Below are positions 45,993 through 56,062 of a DNA stretch of 64,000 nucleotides, in pieces. Below the pieces are notes generated by a model. That model did not search any database and was not told the origin of the DNA. It saw only the letters and a program-made list of their open reading frames with translations. Position numbers and translations under genes: made by a program. The number at the start of each line of letters is the position of its first letter. Within the stretch, counting starts at the first letter, position 1. The DNA comes from Pseudomonas fluorescens (lineage in GTDB: Bacteria; Pseudomonadota; Gammaproteobacteria; Pseudomonadales; Pseudomonadaceae): assembly GCF_001708445.1 (NCBI RefSeq), contig NZ_CP015637.1, positions 5,767,001 to 5,831,000 on the forward strand, read 5' to 3'.

Positions 45993-47888
45993 ATGAGACA
46001 TCTTCGCCTCGCCCTCTCCCTGCTGCTTCTGCCCTCCCCTGAATTGCTCGCCGACACCCGAGACGATGCGCTGAAACTCCCCGATGTGGTCATCAGCGCC
46101 AACCGCCAGGTCCAGGCGCGCAACGACAGCAGCGCCGCCAACACCGTCTTCACCCGCGACGACATCGACCGCCTGCAACCCACCAGCCTGACCGACCTGC
46201 TCAGCCGCGTCCCCGGAGTGCAAGTTGCGCCCACCGGCGGCCGTGGCAGCCTTCCAGGCATTTACCTGCGTGGCACCAAGTCCGCACAAAGCCTGGTGCT
46301 GGTGGACGGCCAGCGCATCGCCAATACCACCTCCGGCGACAGTGGCCTGCAGTACCTGAACGTCGATCAGATCGAGCGGGTGGAAGTGCTGCGCGGTTCG
46401 CGCTCGGTGATCTACGGCAGCGACGCGATCGGCGGGGTGATCCAGGTGTTTACCCGGCGCAATGCCGAACAGGGCCTGCAACCACGCTTGAACCTGGGCT
46501 TGGGCAGCCACCAGTCCTGGGAGCGCAGCCTCGGATTATCCGGCGGTGATGAACACACTCGCTTCAACCTGGGCGCGAGCCTGGATGAAACCGCCGGCAT
46601 CAATTCGACGCACACGTCATTCCCCAGCGATGGCGATCGGGATGCCTACCGCAACCAGTCCGTCAGCCTGAACCTCAGCCATGCCTTCAGTGAGGCGCTG
46701 GAGGTGGGTTTCAATCTCCTGGACAGCCGCGGCAAGTCGGAATACGACAACAGCTTCGGGCGCTACGTCGCCGCCACCGGGCAGACCGTCGGCCAGAAAC
46801 CCTACACCGACTACGCCGTGAGCAGCGCCAGCGGTTATGTCGACGCCGAACTCAATGAGCACTGGCAGTCGCGCCTGGAACTGGGCCATAGCGAGAACCG
46901 CGATACCAAGCGCGATACCCTCAGCGAGGATTTCAGCGTGTTCAATACCTACCGCGACTCGGTCAACTGGCAGAACGACCTGACGCTGGATGACCAGAAC
47001 AGCCTGATCCTCGGCGGCGACTGGTACGAAGACCGCTTCCACGGTTCCACCTCCTTTACCGAAAACAGCCGCTGGAACCGCGCCGCCTTCGTGCAGCACC
47101 GCTTCCACGGCCAGGGGTTTTCCACCGAGCTGGGCCTGCGCCGCGACCAGAACCAGCAATTCGGCGCCCAGAACAGTTGGAGCGGCACCCTCACCGTGCC
47201 GATCAACCCGGACAATGATGTGCTGCTCAGCTACAGCGAGGGCTTTCGCGCGCCGACCTTTAACGACCTTTATTATCCGGACACCCAGTACAGCAACCCC
47301 AACCTGCAGCCAGAGACCTCAAAGAGTTACGAGTTGCAATGGCGCAGCCAGCTCAGCGACCGCACACGCCTGGAAGCCTCGCTGTATCGCACCGACTTGA
47401 GCGACGCCATCATTCTCGACCGCACCAGCAAGCCGCAGAACGTCGCCGCAGCGCGTATCAACGGCTTTGAGGGCGCACTCAAACAGGAACTGTTTGGCTG
47501 GCAAGGCAACCTGGGCGTCTCGGTCATCGACCCGCGTGACCGCAACACCGGGCACACCCTGGCCCGCCGTGCACGGCGCACCGTGAGCCTGGACCTGGAT
47601 CGGCAATTCGATCAATTCGGAGTCGGCGCGAGCTGGCAGGCGATCAGCAGCAGCTATGACGATGAAGACAATCGCCATCGCCTGGGCGGCTATGCCTTGT
47701 TGGGATTGCGCAGCAGTTGGGCGGTGAGCCGGGAAGTGTCGCTGTCGCTGAAGGTCGATAACCTGCTGGACAAGGCTTACGCGCGGGCGCGCTACAGCTA
47801 TAACGATCCGGCATTCCTGAACAACCAGGATTATCGGGAAGAAGGTCGGGTGTGGAGGATTGGGGTGAGCTGGACGCCGGCGCTCTGA
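45993..47888 (+). CDS. btuB: TonB-dependent vitamin B12 receptor
   Basis: A 631-aa outer-membrane receptor: signal peptide (MRHLRLALSLLLLPSPELLA), a TonB-box-like segment (LPDVVISANRQ), plug domain (LTDLLSRVPGVQVAPTGGRGSLPGIYLRGTKSAQSLVLVDGQRI) and a 22-strand barrel ending in a terminal Leu after WRIGVSWTPAL. The plug ends VLRGSRSVIYGSDAIGGVIQVFTR, as in BtuB. ATG 45993 gives the clean signal peptide; an ATG four codons earlier is possible. It is convergent with the btuF-like gene. No B12 riboswitch found ahead of it. Confidence 0.92.
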   Translation: MRHLRLALSLLLLPSPELLADTRDDALKLPDVVISANRQVQARNDSSAANTVFTRDDIDRLQPTSLTDLLSRVPGVQVAPTGGRGSLPGIYLRGTKSAQSLVLVDGQRIANTTSGDSGLQYLNVDQIERVEVLRGSRSVIYGSDAIGGVIQVFTRRNAEQGLQPRLNLGLGSHQSWERSLGLSGGDEHTRFNLGASLDETAGINSTHTSFPSDGDRDAYRNQSVSLNLSHAFSEALEVGFNLLDSRGKSEYDNSFGRYVAATGQTVGQKPYTDYAVSSASGYVDAELNEHWQSRLELGHSENRDTKRDTLSEDFSVFNTYRDSVNWQNDLTLDDQNSLILGGDWYEDRFHGSTSFTENSRWNRAAFVQHRFHGQGFSTELGLRRDQNQQFGAQNSWSGTLTVPINPDNDVLLSYSEGFRAPTFNDLYYPDTQYSNPNLQPETSKSYELQWRSQLSDRTRLEASLYRTDLSDAIILDRTSKPQNVAAARINGFEGALKQELFGWQGNLGVSVIDPRDRNTGHTLARRARRTVSLDLDRQFDQFGVGASWQAISSSYDDEDNRHRLGGYALLGLRSSWAVSREVSLSLKVDNLLDKAYARARYSYNDPAFLNNQDYREEGRVWRIGVSWTPAL

Positions 47889-47909
47889 GCAAACATTCGA
47901 GGCCCGACC

Positions 47910-48710
47910 TCACAGGTTCGGCGCAATCACCTGGCACAACCGCGCCAGCGCCTCCAACATCTGCCCACTCGGCCGCTCCAGGCCTTTATCCGGCACTAAC
48001 AACAAGCGCCCCTGCGCAACGGCAGCCACCTGCGGCCAGGCCTTCCAAGCCTCCAGCTGCGGCTGGTCACCCGCCAGGATCACCTCAGGATTACGCTGCA
48101 ACACCGACTCGATGCTGACCTGCGGCGCGGGCAACTTCAGATCGTCGAACACATTGCGCGCGCCGCACACGCTGAGCGCATCGCTGATGATCTGCCCGCC
48201 GCCCACGGTGTACAGCGGCCGGTTCCACACTTGGTAAAACACGCGCAACGGTTCGGCACGCTGGTAGCGCTGGCGCAACTGAGCCAAGCGTTGGCGCAAC
48301 TGGTCGGCCAATTGTCGACCGGTGTCGGCGCGCCCCAACTGCTCGGCGATGGCCTGCACCTGGGTGGTCAACTGTTCAAGGCTATGGGGTTCGGCGACGT
48401 ACACCGGGATACTCAGGCGTTGCAATTGGTCTCGCTGCGCCGAATTGATGCTGCCGGGCCACAGCAGGATCAGGTCGGGCTTGAGGCTGAGCAGGCGCTC
48501 CATATTCAACTGCCCGTACTGCCCCACCGACGGCACTGTCGCCAGCGCGGCTGGCCGATCGCCGCCGTCCAGTACGCCCACCAAAAGGTCGGCAGCGCCC
48601 AGTTCAACCACGATTTCAGACAGGGATGGGGCCAGGCTGACCACCCGTTCGACCGCCAGGGCTTGGGCGCCGCACGCCAGCAGCAGGAGCGCCAGCCAGT
48701 GACGCATCAT
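47910..48710 (-). CDS. btuF: Cobalamin-binding periplasmic protein BtuF-like
   Basis: A 266-aa class III (helical-backbone) binding protein: signal peptide (1-19), then RVVSLAPSLSEIVVELGAADLLVGV, SLKPDLILLWPGS, QVWNRPLYTVGGGQIISDALSVCGARNVF and LARLCQVIAPNL. It matches BtuF, which delivers B12 to BtuCD. No BtuC or BtuD gene is in the window. It overlaps the upstream membrane-protein gene by 4 bases. Confidence 0.9.
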   Translation of the reverse strand: MMRHWLALLLLACGAQALAVERVVSLAPSLSEIVVELGAADLLVGVLDGGDRPAALATVPSVGQYGQLNMERLLSLKPDLILLWPGSINSAQRDQLQRLSIPVYVAEPHSLEQLTTQVQAIAEQLGRADTGRQLADQLRQRLAQLRQRYQRAEPLRVFYQVWNRPLYTVGGGQIISDALSVCGARNVFDDLKLPAPQVSIESVLQRNPEVILAGDQPQLEAWKAWPQVAAVAQGRLLLVPDKGLERPSGQMLEALARLCQVIAPNL

Positions 48711-49126
48711 CCCAACTGACGCGGGATGCGATAGAGGTAAAACAGCACCAGGGTCGACAACGCCAGCAGAAACAGCGGCACCGCTTCCAGGCCGACGAAC
48801 ACCGCCAGTGCGCCAATCCAGGCCGGCACGGCAGCCACCAGCAACGCCGTGCGGCGCCGGGCCGCGAGGGTGATCCAGGCCGCGGGTTCTTCAGGGGTGT
48901 CGAGGGCTTTGGCGGTGGCGATCAGCGCGTGTTTATAGCCATGGAAAAAACGCAGGCTGAGAAACATCGAGGCCACACCGGCAATAAAGAACGGCATGGC
49001 CAGCACCGGCAGCAGGGATTCAGCGTGGCCAAAGACCAGGTTGATCACGAACAACGGCAGCAGCGCCAGGGCCAGGTACTGCCACCAGCTGAAGGACAGT
49101 CGCCGTTTTACCTGGCCTCGGGTCAC
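48707..49126 (-). CDS. Hypothetical inner-membrane protein
   Basis: A 139-aa protein with about four hydrophobic segments (residues 17-33, 40-57, 92-108 and 110-128). No known domain. It overlaps ribA at its start and btuF at its end by 4 bases each, so ribA, this gene and btuF form one coupled unit. P. aeruginosa has a gene in the same spot; role unknown. Confidence 0.8.
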   Translation of the reverse strand: MTRGQVKRRLSFSWWQYLALALLPLFVINLVFGHAESLLPVLAMPFFIAGVASMFLSLRFFHGYKHALIATAKALDTPEEPAAWITLAARRRTALLVAAVPAWIGALAVFVGLEAVPLFLLALSTLVLFYLYRIPRQLG

Positions 49127-49740
49127 GCGCGGTCGACCTCGCCCTGATGCTCGTTGCCCATCATGTGGTCGAGCTTGCTGGCCTTGGTGGCCAGGTAGAG
49201 TTTGTTGTGCGGGTTGTGCCCGGTGTGCAGCGGCACGCGCTCGGCCACGGTGATGCCCATCTCGGTCAAGGCTTTGACCTTGCGCGGGTTGTTGGTCATC
49301 AGGCGCAGGGATTTGACGCCCAGGTGCTCCAGCATCGGCAAGCAGATGCCGTAGTCCCGCTGGTCAGCAGCAAAGCCCAAGCGTTCGTTGGCTTCGACGG
49401 TGTCGGCGCCGCCATCCTGCAACTCGTAGGCGCGGATCTTGTTCAGCAGGCCAATGCCACGGCCTTCCTGGCGCAGGTACAGCAGCACGCCCCGGCCTTC
49501 ACGGGCGATGGCTTGCATCGCGGCCTCCAACTGCGAGCCACAATCGCAGCGCTGGCTGAACAGCGCATCGCCAGTCAGGCACTCGGAGTGCACGCGGCCA
49601 AGTACCGGCGCGCCATCGGCGATATCACCCAGGCTGAGCACAACGTGCTCGCGCCCGGTTTCTTCTTCGAGAAAGCCATGCATGGTGAATGTGGCAAAAG
49701 GGGTAGGCAGCTTGGAAGCAGCGACGAAAACGACGGGCAC
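49123..49740 (-). CDS. ribA: GTP cyclohydrolase II
   Basis: A 205-aa zinc enzyme opening the ring of GTP for riboflavin synthesis. Zinc cysteines in [22 protein letters not shown] and the GTP-binding [22 protein letters not shown] are present. It supplies the activity that the RibBA protein (52053-53144) seems to lack. It is the first gene of the ribA-membrane protein-btuF unit. Confidence 0.97.
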   Translation of the reverse strand: MPVVFVAASKLPTPFATFTMHGFLEEETGREHVVLSLGDIADGAPVLGRVHSECLTGDALFSQRCDCGSQLEAAMQAIAREGRGVLLYLRQEGRGIGLLNKIRAYELQDGGADTVEANERLGFAADQRDYGICLPMLEHLGVKSLRLMTNNPRKVKALTEMGITVAERVPLHTGHNPHNKLYLATKASKLDHMMGNEHQGEVDRA

Positions 49741-49864
49741 CGTGTGCTCCTGATTTCAGATTTCACAGAGGCGGGCATTGTAACAGCACGTTCCTACAGA
49801 CGCTTAAGCTGAATTATCGCTGATAAAGATCAATCGGTTCGATTGGCCTTCGTATCGGTTCTAT

Positions 49865-49980
49865 GTGCAGGAACGAGGGGCCGCCTGGATCTTGCTCGCG
49901 AACCTCGTCAACGCTGACGCGCGCAGCCTGAATAAACGCGCTGTGCTTACGTTTTTCGCGAGCAAGCTCGCTCCTACAGG
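49865..49980. repeat. REP pair with a 13-base insertion in one arm
   Basis: Right arm is normal (CGCGAGCAAGCTCGCTCCTACAG). The left arm reads GAACGAG, then GGGCCGCCTGGAT, then CTTGCTCGCG. The 266-base gap between ribA and thiL otherwise holds no gene. Confidence 0.8.
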
Positions 49981-50006
49981 GCACCTGGGACGGATGAGAC
50001 GCCTGT

Positions 50007-50972
50007 TCAGGGCGTCTCGCGAAAGTGCTGATAGCCACGCACGGCTGGGGTGATGTCCTGCCCGTTCGCGTCGAGCAGCGTCACCCCCTGCCCCGCCTCG
50101 ACCCGGCCGATCACATGCACCGGCCAGCCGCCCGCCAGCAACGGCGCCAGCTCGGTCGGTGGCAGAGTGAACACCAGCACGTAGTCATCGCCACCACTCA
50201 AGGCCGCCACTCGCGCGGCATCATCCCCCACAAACGCGAGCAGGGCCTTGGACAAAGGCAGCGCCTGGCGCTCGATCAGCAGGCTGACGGACGACGCCTT
50301 GGCGATATGCCCGCAATCGGCCAGGAGCCCGTCGGAAATATCCATGGCTGATGTGGCCTTGCCCCGCAGCGCCAGGCCCAGGGCCAATTGCGGTTGCGGC
50401 GACCAGTAATGCGCCAGCAGTGGATCGGCGATGGCCGCCTCGGCGCTGCGCTGGCCCAGCACCAACGGCAAGGCGCCGGCAGCATTGCCCAGTTCGCCGC
50501 CCACACACAGCAGGTCACCCGGACGTGCACCGCTGCGCGTCAACGCCTGCCCGACCGGCACCCGGCCAAACACGGTCAGGGTCAGGCTCAGCGGCCCGCG
50601 CGTGGTGTCGCCGCCGACCAGGCCCACACCGCAGCTTTGCGCCATGGCGTTCAGCCCCTGGGCATAGCGTTGCAGCCAATCGGCATCGACCGTCGGCGTT
50701 GTCAGGGCAAGGGTAAACGCAAGGGGATGGGCGCCCATGGCGGCCAGGTCACTCACCGCCACGGCCAGCGAGCGCTGGCCAAGCAGGAACGGATCACAGG
50801 GGTCGGCAAAGTGCACGCCGGCCACTAAGGTATCGGTAGAGATTGCCAGTTGCTCCCCAAAGGGGAGCGCCAGCAGGGCGCAGTCGTCGCCGATCCCCAG
50901 GGCAATGCCTTCGCCGCCCTGCGCACAGGGCGCGGCGGCGAAGTATTTACGGATCAGCTCAAACTCGCCCAT
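50007..50972 (-). CDS. thiL: Thiamine-monophosphate kinase
   Basis: A 321-aa ATP-dependent kinase making thiamine diphosphate. Features: GEFELIRKYF at the start, the metal-binding IGDDCALL and ISTDTLVAGVHF, GLVGGDTTRGPLSLTLTVFG and MDISDGLLADCGHIA. It lies 18 bases after nusB at the end of the nrdR-rib-nusB operon. In P. aeruginosa pgpA follows; here only a REP follows. Confidence 0.96.
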   Translation of the reverse strand: MGEFELIRKYFAAAPCAQGGEGIALGIGDDCALLALPFGEQLAISTDTLVAGVHFADPCDPFLLGQRSLAVAVSDLAAMGAHPLAFTLALTTPTVDADWLQRYAQGLNAMAQSCGVGLVGGDTTRGPLSLTLTVFGRVPVGQALTRSGARPGDLLCVGGELGNAAGALPLVLGQRSAEAAIADPLLAHYWSPQPQLALGLALRGKATSAMDISDGLLADCGHIAKASSVSLLIERQALPLSKALLAFVGDDAARVAALSGGDDYVLVFTLPPTELAPLLAGGWPVHVIGRVEAGQGVTLLDANGQDITPAVRGYQHFRETP

Positions 50973-50990
50973 CGGGAACTCAAGCGCGGA

Positions 50991-51491
50991 TCAGCGCTTG
51001 TGTTCCTTCACTTCGGCTTCACGCAGGCGCGGAGCCAGTTTATCGAGCACACCGTTGACGAACTTGTGGCCGTCGGTCGAACCGTAGACTTTCGCCAGTT
51101 CGATGCCTTCGTTGATCACCACGCGGTACGGCACGTCGACGCGCTTGAGCAGTTCCCAGGTGGACAGGCGCAGTACGGCCAGTTCAACCGGGTCCAGTTC
51201 TTCGATGGTCAGGTCCAGGCACGGCGTCAGTGCAGTGTCGATCTCGGTCAGGTTGGCCGGGACACCATGCAGGATGTCGTGGAAGTAGCTCTGGTCGGCG
51301 AAGGTGAAATCGTTGTCGACACGAAATTGCGCTTCGATTTCATTCAGCGAGGTACCCGCCATGTGACGCTGGTACAGCGCCTGGGTAGCGAGTTGGCGAG
51401 CTGCACGACGCTTTTCGCTTTTCGATGGCTTGCCGGCATCCGCAGGACGCTCGTCGCGCGGGTTGAAACGATCGCTCTCGTCGGAAATCAC
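50991..51491 (-). CDS. nusB: Transcription antitermination factor NusB
   Basis: A 166-aa all-helical protein that, with NusE, binds boxA of rRNA leaders. Family pattern: [29 protein letters not shown] and [34 protein letters not shown]. It overlaps ribH by 4 bases. Its place after ribH is common in Proteobacteria. Confidence 0.97.
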   Translation of the reverse strand: MISDESDRFNPRDERPADAGKPSKSEKRRAARQLATQALYQRHMAGTSLNEIEAQFRVDNDFTFADQSYFHDILHGVPANLTEIDTALTPCLDLTIEELDPVELAVLRLSTWELLKRVDVPYRVVINEGIELAKVYGSTDGHKFVNGVLDKLAPRLREAEVKEHKR

Positions 51492-51964
51492 TTGGCCTCC
51501 AACTGCGACAGCAGGCTGACCATTTCCAGGGCGGACAGGGCAGCTTCAGCGCCTTTGTTACCGGCCTTGGTGCCGGAACGCTCGATGGCTTGCTCGATGG
51601 AATCCACGGTCAGCACGCCGAAGGCAACCGGCACGCCGAACTCCATGGACACCTGGGCCAGGCCCTTGGTGCATTCGCCGGCGACGTATTCGAAGTGCGG
51701 AGTACCGCCACGAATGACCGCGCCCAGGGCGATGATCGCCGCGTATTCGCCCTGCTGCGCAACTTTTTGCGCAACCAGTGGAATTTCGAAGGCGCCAGGG
51801 GCGCGGATGAGGGTGATGTCGCTTTCGCTCACACCGTGGCGAACCAGGGCGTCCACGGCACCGCTTACCAGGCTTTCAACCACGAAGCTGTTGAAACGGC
51901 CAACCACCAGGGCATAGCGGCCTTTGGGGGCGATGAAGGTACCTTCGATGGTCTTCAGGGTCAT
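51488..51964 (-). CDS. ribH: 6,7-Dimethyl-8-ribityllumazine synthase
   Basis: A 158-aa lumazine synthase joining the RibA/D and RibB products. Signatures: [34 protein letters not shown] and [22 protein letters not shown] with the catalytic His. It follows ribBA by about 90 bases and is coupled to nusB by a 4-base overlap. Confidence 0.97.
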   Translation of the reverse strand: MTLKTIEGTFIAPKGRYALVVGRFNSFVVESLVSGAVDALVRHGVSESDITLIRAPGAFEIPLVAQKVAQQGEYAAIIALGAVIRGGTPHFEYVAGECTKGLAQVSMEFGVPVAFGVLTVDSIEQAIERSGTKAGNKGAEAALSALEMVSLLSQLEAK

Positions 51965-52052
51965 TCGACAAATCTCTTAAAGAGCCGGGACGCGAAAAGT
52001 GCGTCCCTCAGTGATGATTTAACCGCGAACAAGGGGCGAAAATCGCCGGCCT

Positions 52053-53144
52053 TTATTCGGAGGGCACGTATTCTACAACTTCCAGGTCGAAACCGGATAT
52101 CGCATTAAATTTCATCGGTGCGCTCATCAGGCGCATTTTGCGTACGCCGAGGTCGCGCAGGATCTGCGAACCGGCCCCGACGATGCTGTAGGTGGTCGGC
52201 GTCTTGACCTGGGTGTTCTCGGCGGTTTCGCGAATATGCGCGAGCAATACGTCGCCATCCACCGGGTTGCCCAGCAGCAATACCACACCGCTGCCGGCCT
52301 CGGAAACCGCAGCCATGGCGGCGCGCAGGCTCCAACGACCGGGTTGCTTGACCATCAGCAGGTCACGCAGCGGGTCCATGTTGTGCACGCGCACCAAGGT
52401 CGGTTCTTCGGCGCAGATGGTGCCCAGGGTCAGCGCCATGTGCACATCGCCCTCAACGGAATCACGGTAGGTCACCAAATTGAATTGGCCCAGTTCGCTG
52501 TCCAGCGGCTGCTCGGCAATCCGCTGAACGGTACGTTCGTGGATCATCCGGTAGTGGATCAGGTCGGCGATGGTGCCGATCTTGAGGTTGTGTTCGGCGG
52601 CAAACGCCTCGAGCTCGGCGCGGCGGGCCATGGTGCCGTCGTCGTTCATCACTTCGCAGATCACGCCGCTCGGCTCGAACCCGGCCATGCGCGCCAGATC
52701 GCACGCGGCTTCGGTGTGGCCGGCGCGCGCGAGGGTGCCGCCCGGTTGAGCCATCAGCGGAAAAATGTGGCCAGGGCTGACGATGTCTTCGGCCTTAGCG
52801 TCTTTCGCGGCGGCCGCTTGCACCGTGCGCGCACGGTCGGCGGCGGAAATACCGGTGGTGACGCCGGTGGTCGCTTCAATCGACACGGTGAACTTGGTAC
52901 CGAAACCCGAACCATTGCGCGGCGCCATCAACGGCAGCTTGAGCAACTCGCAGCGCTCGCGGCTCATGGGCATGCAGATCAGCCCACGGGCGTGCTTGGC
53001 CATGAAGTTGATGTGTTCGGCCTGGCACAGTTCGGCGGCCATGATGATATCGCCTTCGTTCTCGCGGTCTTCGTCATCCATCAGGATGACCATCTTGCCT
53101 TGGCGGATGTCTTCAACCAGTTCTTCGATGCTATTGAGCGCCAC
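52053..53144 (-). CDS. ribBA: 3,4-Dihydroxy-2-butanone 4-phosphate synthase with degenerate GTP-cyclohydrolase II domain
   Basis: A 363-aa two-domain protein. The N-terminal half (1-205) is a complete DHBP synthase (MVILMDDEDRENEGDIIMAAE, FGTKFTVSIEA, GHTEAACDLARMAG). The C-terminal half resembles GTP cyclohydrolase II, but the zinc-cysteine block is replaced (VRVHNMDPLRDLL) and no cysteine ligands are seen. So only the DHBP synthase step is likely active. It lies 15 bases after ribE in the rib operon. Confidence 0.95.
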   Translation of the reverse strand: MALNSIEELVEDIRQGKMVILMDDEDRENEGDIIMAAELCQAEHINFMAKHARGLICMPMSRERCELLKLPLMAPRNGSGFGTKFTVSIEATTGVTTGISAADRARTVQAAAAKDAKAEDIVSPGHIFPLMAQPGGTLARAGHTEAACDLARMAGFEPSGVICEVMNDDGTMARRAELEAFAAEHNLKIGTIADLIHYRMIHERTVQRIAEQPLDSELGQFNLVTYRDSVEGDVHMALTLGTICAEEPTLVRVHNMDPLRDLLMVKQPGRWSLRAAMAAVSEAGSGVVLLLGNPVDGDVLLAHIRETAENTQVKTPTTYSIVGAGSQILRDLGVRKMRLMSAPMKFNAISGFDLEVVEYVPSE

Positions 53145-53159
53145 AGGGCACCCCCTTGG

Positions 53160-53822
53160 TCAGGATTTCAGGTAGCCGTTAGCGGCCAGAAAACTCTCAG
53201 TGATGTTCCCGGTTGCAGGCTCTGCGGCCTTATCGCCCAGCAACAGGCGCTCCAGGTAACGGGCAAGCAAGTCAACTTCCAGGTTCACCCGGCGACCCGG
53301 CTGGTACGACGCCATGATGGTTTCGCTCAGGGTGTGGGGAATGATGGTCAGTTCAAATTCAGCGCCGTTCACGGCGTTCACGGTCAGGCTGGTGCCGTCG
53401 ACGGTGATCGAGCCTTTGTGGGCGATGTACTTGGCCAATTCTTTTGGCGCGCGGATGCGAAATTCCACGGCGCGTGCATTTTCGCTGCGCGATACCACTT
53501 CGCCGACACCGTCGACGTGGCCGCTGACCAGGTGGCCGCCCAGGCGGGTGGTCGGGGTCAGGGCTTTTTCCAGGTTGACCGGGCTGCCAGCCTTGAGGTC
53601 GTTCATCGCGGTGCAGTCCAGGGTTTCCCGGCTGACGTCGGCGGCAAAACCGTTGCCCGTCAGCTCGATGACCGTCAGGCACACGCCGCTGACCGCGATG
53701 CTGTCGCCCAATTTGACGTCGCCGAGGTCGAGCTTGCCGGTTTCAACCAGCAGGCGCACATCGCCGCCCTTGGGGGTCATGGCACGGATGCTGCCGATGG
53801 ATTCGATAATGCCGGTGAACAT
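53160..53822 (-). CDS. ribE: Riboflavin synthase
   Basis: A 220-aa protein made of two lumazine-binding repeats: MFTGIIESIGSIRAM...SIAVSGVCLTVIEL and the second with GHVDGVGEVVS...ITVDGTSLTVNAV. It dismutates two lumazines into riboflavin. It sits between ribD (47 bases) and ribBA (15 bases). The symbol ribC is also in use for this gene. Confidence 0.97.
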   Translation of the reverse strand: MFTGIIESIGSIRAMTPKGGDVRLLVETGKLDLGDVKLGDSIAVSGVCLTVIELTGNGFAADVSRETLDCTAMNDLKAGSPVNLEKALTPTTRLGGHLVSGHVDGVGEVVSRSENARAVEFRIRAPKELAKYIAHKGSITVDGTSLTVNAVNGAEFELTIIPHTLSETIMASYQPGRRVNLEVDLLARYLERLLLGDKAAEPATGNITESFLAANGYLKS

Positions 53823-53869
53823 GGCCTTCTCCTGGAAAACGGTACGGGCACTTGAGCGCCCGGTCAGAA

Positions 53870-55006
53870 TTATACGCGCGCGGGTGGAAGCGGGATGGCA
53901 GTGACTCGCCAGTCGTCGCCTACAGCGCGCATTTCAGTGATCTTGAGTTGGGGGGCATCCGCCAGTTTCTCAAGCGGCCAGTCCAGCAAAGGCCGGGCGG
54001 CGGAGCCGAGGAACTTGCCGGCGACGAAAATCACGTATTCGTCGACCAGGCCCTGCTGGGCAAATGCACCCGCCAGGCTTGGGCCGGCCTCCACCAGCAC
54101 TTCATTGACGCCACGGGCCGCCAGCGCCACCAGCGCCGAGCGTAGGTCAACCTGGCCATCGACGCCGGGCACCACCAGGCATTCGGGGCCACGGGGGAAC
54201 TGGTTTTCCGCAGTGACGCAGGTAATGACCAGCGCCGGGCCGGCCTTGAAGAACGGCGCATTGAGCGGCACCCGCAGGCGGCCGTCGATCAGCACGCGCA
54301 ACGGCGGGCGTGACATGGCCAGGGCGGTGGTGGCGTCATCCAGGCCCAATTCGGCGGCGCGCACGGTCAGGCGCGCACCGTCGGCCAATACCGTGTCGGC
54401 GCCGGTCAGCACCACACTGGCCTGGGCGCGCAGGCGCTGTACCGCGGCGCGGGCGGCGGGCCCGGTGATCCATTGGCTCTCGCCGCTGGCCATCGCAGTG
54501 CGGCCATCCAGGCTCATCGCCAGCTTGACCCGCACAAACGGCAGGCCGTGCTCCATGCGCTTGAGGAAGCCTTTATTGAGGGCGCGGGCTTCCCCTTCCA
54601 GCACACCGCTGTAGACCTCGATACCGGCCTGGGCCAGGCGCTGCATGCCGCGCCCGGCAACCTCCGGGTTAGGGTCCTGCATCGCCGCGACCACCCGCGC
54701 CAGCCCGGCACTCACCAGTGCGTCGGCGCAAGGCGGGGTATGGCCATAGTGGCTGCAAGGCTCGAGGGTCACATAGGCCGTGGCGCCTCGGGCTTTACCC
54801 CCCGCAGCGCGCAAGGCATGCACTTCGGCATGGGGCTCGCCGGTGCGCACATGCCAGCCTTCGCCGACGACCTGCCCATCACGCACAATCACGCAGCCCA
54901 CTCGCGGGTTGGGATGGGTGGTGTACAGGCCATTACGCGCCAATTCGAGGGCGCGGGCCATGTAGTGAGCGTCGAGGACAGCCTGTTCAGCAGAAGGTGG
55001 GTTCAT
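53870..55006 (-). CDS. ribD: Bifunctional pyrimidine deaminase/reductase RibD
   Basis: A 378-aa protein: N-terminal zinc deaminase ([26 protein letters not shown]) and C-terminal NADPH reductase ([42 protein letters not shown]). It performs the second and third steps of riboflavin synthesis. It overlaps nrdR by 4 bases. Confidence 0.97.
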   Translation of the reverse strand: MNPPSAEQAVLDAHYMARALELARNGLYTTHPNPRVGCVIVRDGQVVGEGWHVRTGEPHAEVHALRAAGGKARGATAYVTLEPCSHYGHTPPCADALVSAGLARVVAAMQDPNPEVAGRGMQRLAQAGIEVYSGVLEGEARALNKGFLKRMEHGLPFVRVKLAMSLDGRTAMASGESQWITGPAARAAVQRLRAQASVVLTGADTVLADGARLTVRAAELGLDDATTALAMSRPPLRVLIDGRLRVPLNAPFFKAGPALVITCVTAENQFPRGPECLVVPGVDGQVDLRSALVALAARGVNEVLVEAGPSLAGAFAQQGLVDEYVIFVAGKFLGSAARPLLDWPLEKLADAPQLKITEMRAVGDDWRVTAIPLPPARV

Positions 55007-55467
55007 TTCTTGACCGGCTCACGGGCCAGGCGGTCGATCTCTTCGCGGAACTCATTGAGGTCCTGGAAGCGTCGATACACCGAGGCGAAACGGATATAGG
55101 CGACTTCGTCGAGCTTTTGCAGCTCGCCCATCACCAGCTCTCCAACCACCAGGCTCTTGACCTCGCGCTCGCCGGTCGCACGCAGCTTGTGCTTGATATG
55201 CACCAGCGCCGCCTCCAGCCGCTCGACACTCACCGGGCGTTTTTCCAGGGCACGCTGCATACCGGCGCGCAATTTGTCTTCATCGAAAGGCTGGCGACTG
55301 CCGTCGGACTTGATCAGACGTGGCAATACCAGTTCGGCGGTTTCGAAGGTGGTGAAACGTTCACCGCAGGCCAGGCATTCGCGCCGGCGACGCACTTGAT
55401 CGCCCTCGGCGACCAGACGTGAGTCAATGACCTTGGTGTCGTTGGCACCGCAGAAGGGACAGTGCAT
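55003..55467 (-). CDS. nrdR: Transcriptional repressor NrdR
   Basis: A 154-aa repressor of ribonucleotide reductase genes: N-terminal zinc ribbon ([15 protein letters not shown] and [14 protein letters not shown]) and an ATP-cone (about 50-140). ATG 55467 gives the exact family length. It leads the nrdR-ribD-ribE-ribBA-ribH-nusB-thiL operon; the promoter lies in the 139 bases shared with divergent ybaY. Confidence 0.98.
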   Translation of the reverse strand: MHCPFCGANDTKVIDSRLVAEGDQVRRRRECLACGERFTTFETAELVLPRLIKSDGSRQPFDEDKLRAGMQRALEKRPVSVERLEAALVHIKHKLRATGEREVKSLVVGELVMGELQKLDEVAYIRFASVYRRFQDLNEFREEIDRLAREPVKK

Positions 55468-55606
55468 GGTGGCAGGCAACAAAAAAAGGGAGGGCCATGG
55501 TAGCGCATCCCCGTGGCAAGACAAGCCATAGCCTTTACGGTATATAGGCTGACTATTATGTTTCATACTTTTTAAGCCACGGATTTTGTCCTTTCTGGAG
55601 CCGTAC

Positions 55607-56062
55607 ATGCAGTTACGACCGCTTGTTTTACTCACCCTGTTCAGTGTTCTGGTCGCCTGCAGCAGCGAAGCCCCGAAACCATCGACGCCACAACCGACGC
55701 CGCAGCAAGAGAAAAAAGTCCCAGGCATTGAAGACGTCGGCCCGCTGCCGGCCTATCAACGGGAAATCAACGGTACCCTCACCAACGTGCCCAGTGGCGC
55801 CGAGGTGGAGATGGCGCTGCTGGTGATCGACGACCGCAGCCGCCCGCAACAACTGCTCGCCAGCAGCGTGCTCAGTGGCAACGGCAAGCCCCTGGCCTTC
55901 CGCCTGCGCTTCAACCCCGAAGCGTTCCCGGCCGGTGCACGGGTTGAGTTACGCGGCCGTGCCAGCCAGTCCGGCCAGCTGATCCTGCACCTGCCCGCCG
56001 TACGCATCACCCAGGCGATCACCCAGACCACCGGCCCCCTGCAACTCGTCAAGGCACCATGA
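55607..56062 (+). CDS. YbaY-family lipoprotein
   Basis: A 151-aa predicted lipoprotein: lipobox LVAC near residue 16, a Pro-rich linker ([10 protein letters not shown]), then the YbaY/HslJ-like beta domain ([36 protein letters not shown]...[13 protein letters not shown]). Function unknown. ATG 55607 follows TGGAG. It overlaps the methyltransferase gene by 4 bases. Confidence 0.88.
   Translation: MQLRPLVLLTLFSVLVACSSEAPKPSTPQPTPQQEKKVPGIEDVGPLPAYQREINGTLTNVPSGAEVEMALLVIDDRSRPQQLLASSVLSGNGKPLAFRLRFNPEAFPAGARVELRGRASQSGQLILHLPAVRITQAITQTTGPLQLVKAP

Noticed and set aside
52000..55620. FMN riboswitch in the rib operon
   Set aside because: Gaps inside the operon are too short and no conserved RFN blocks are visible before nrdR, ribE or ribBA.
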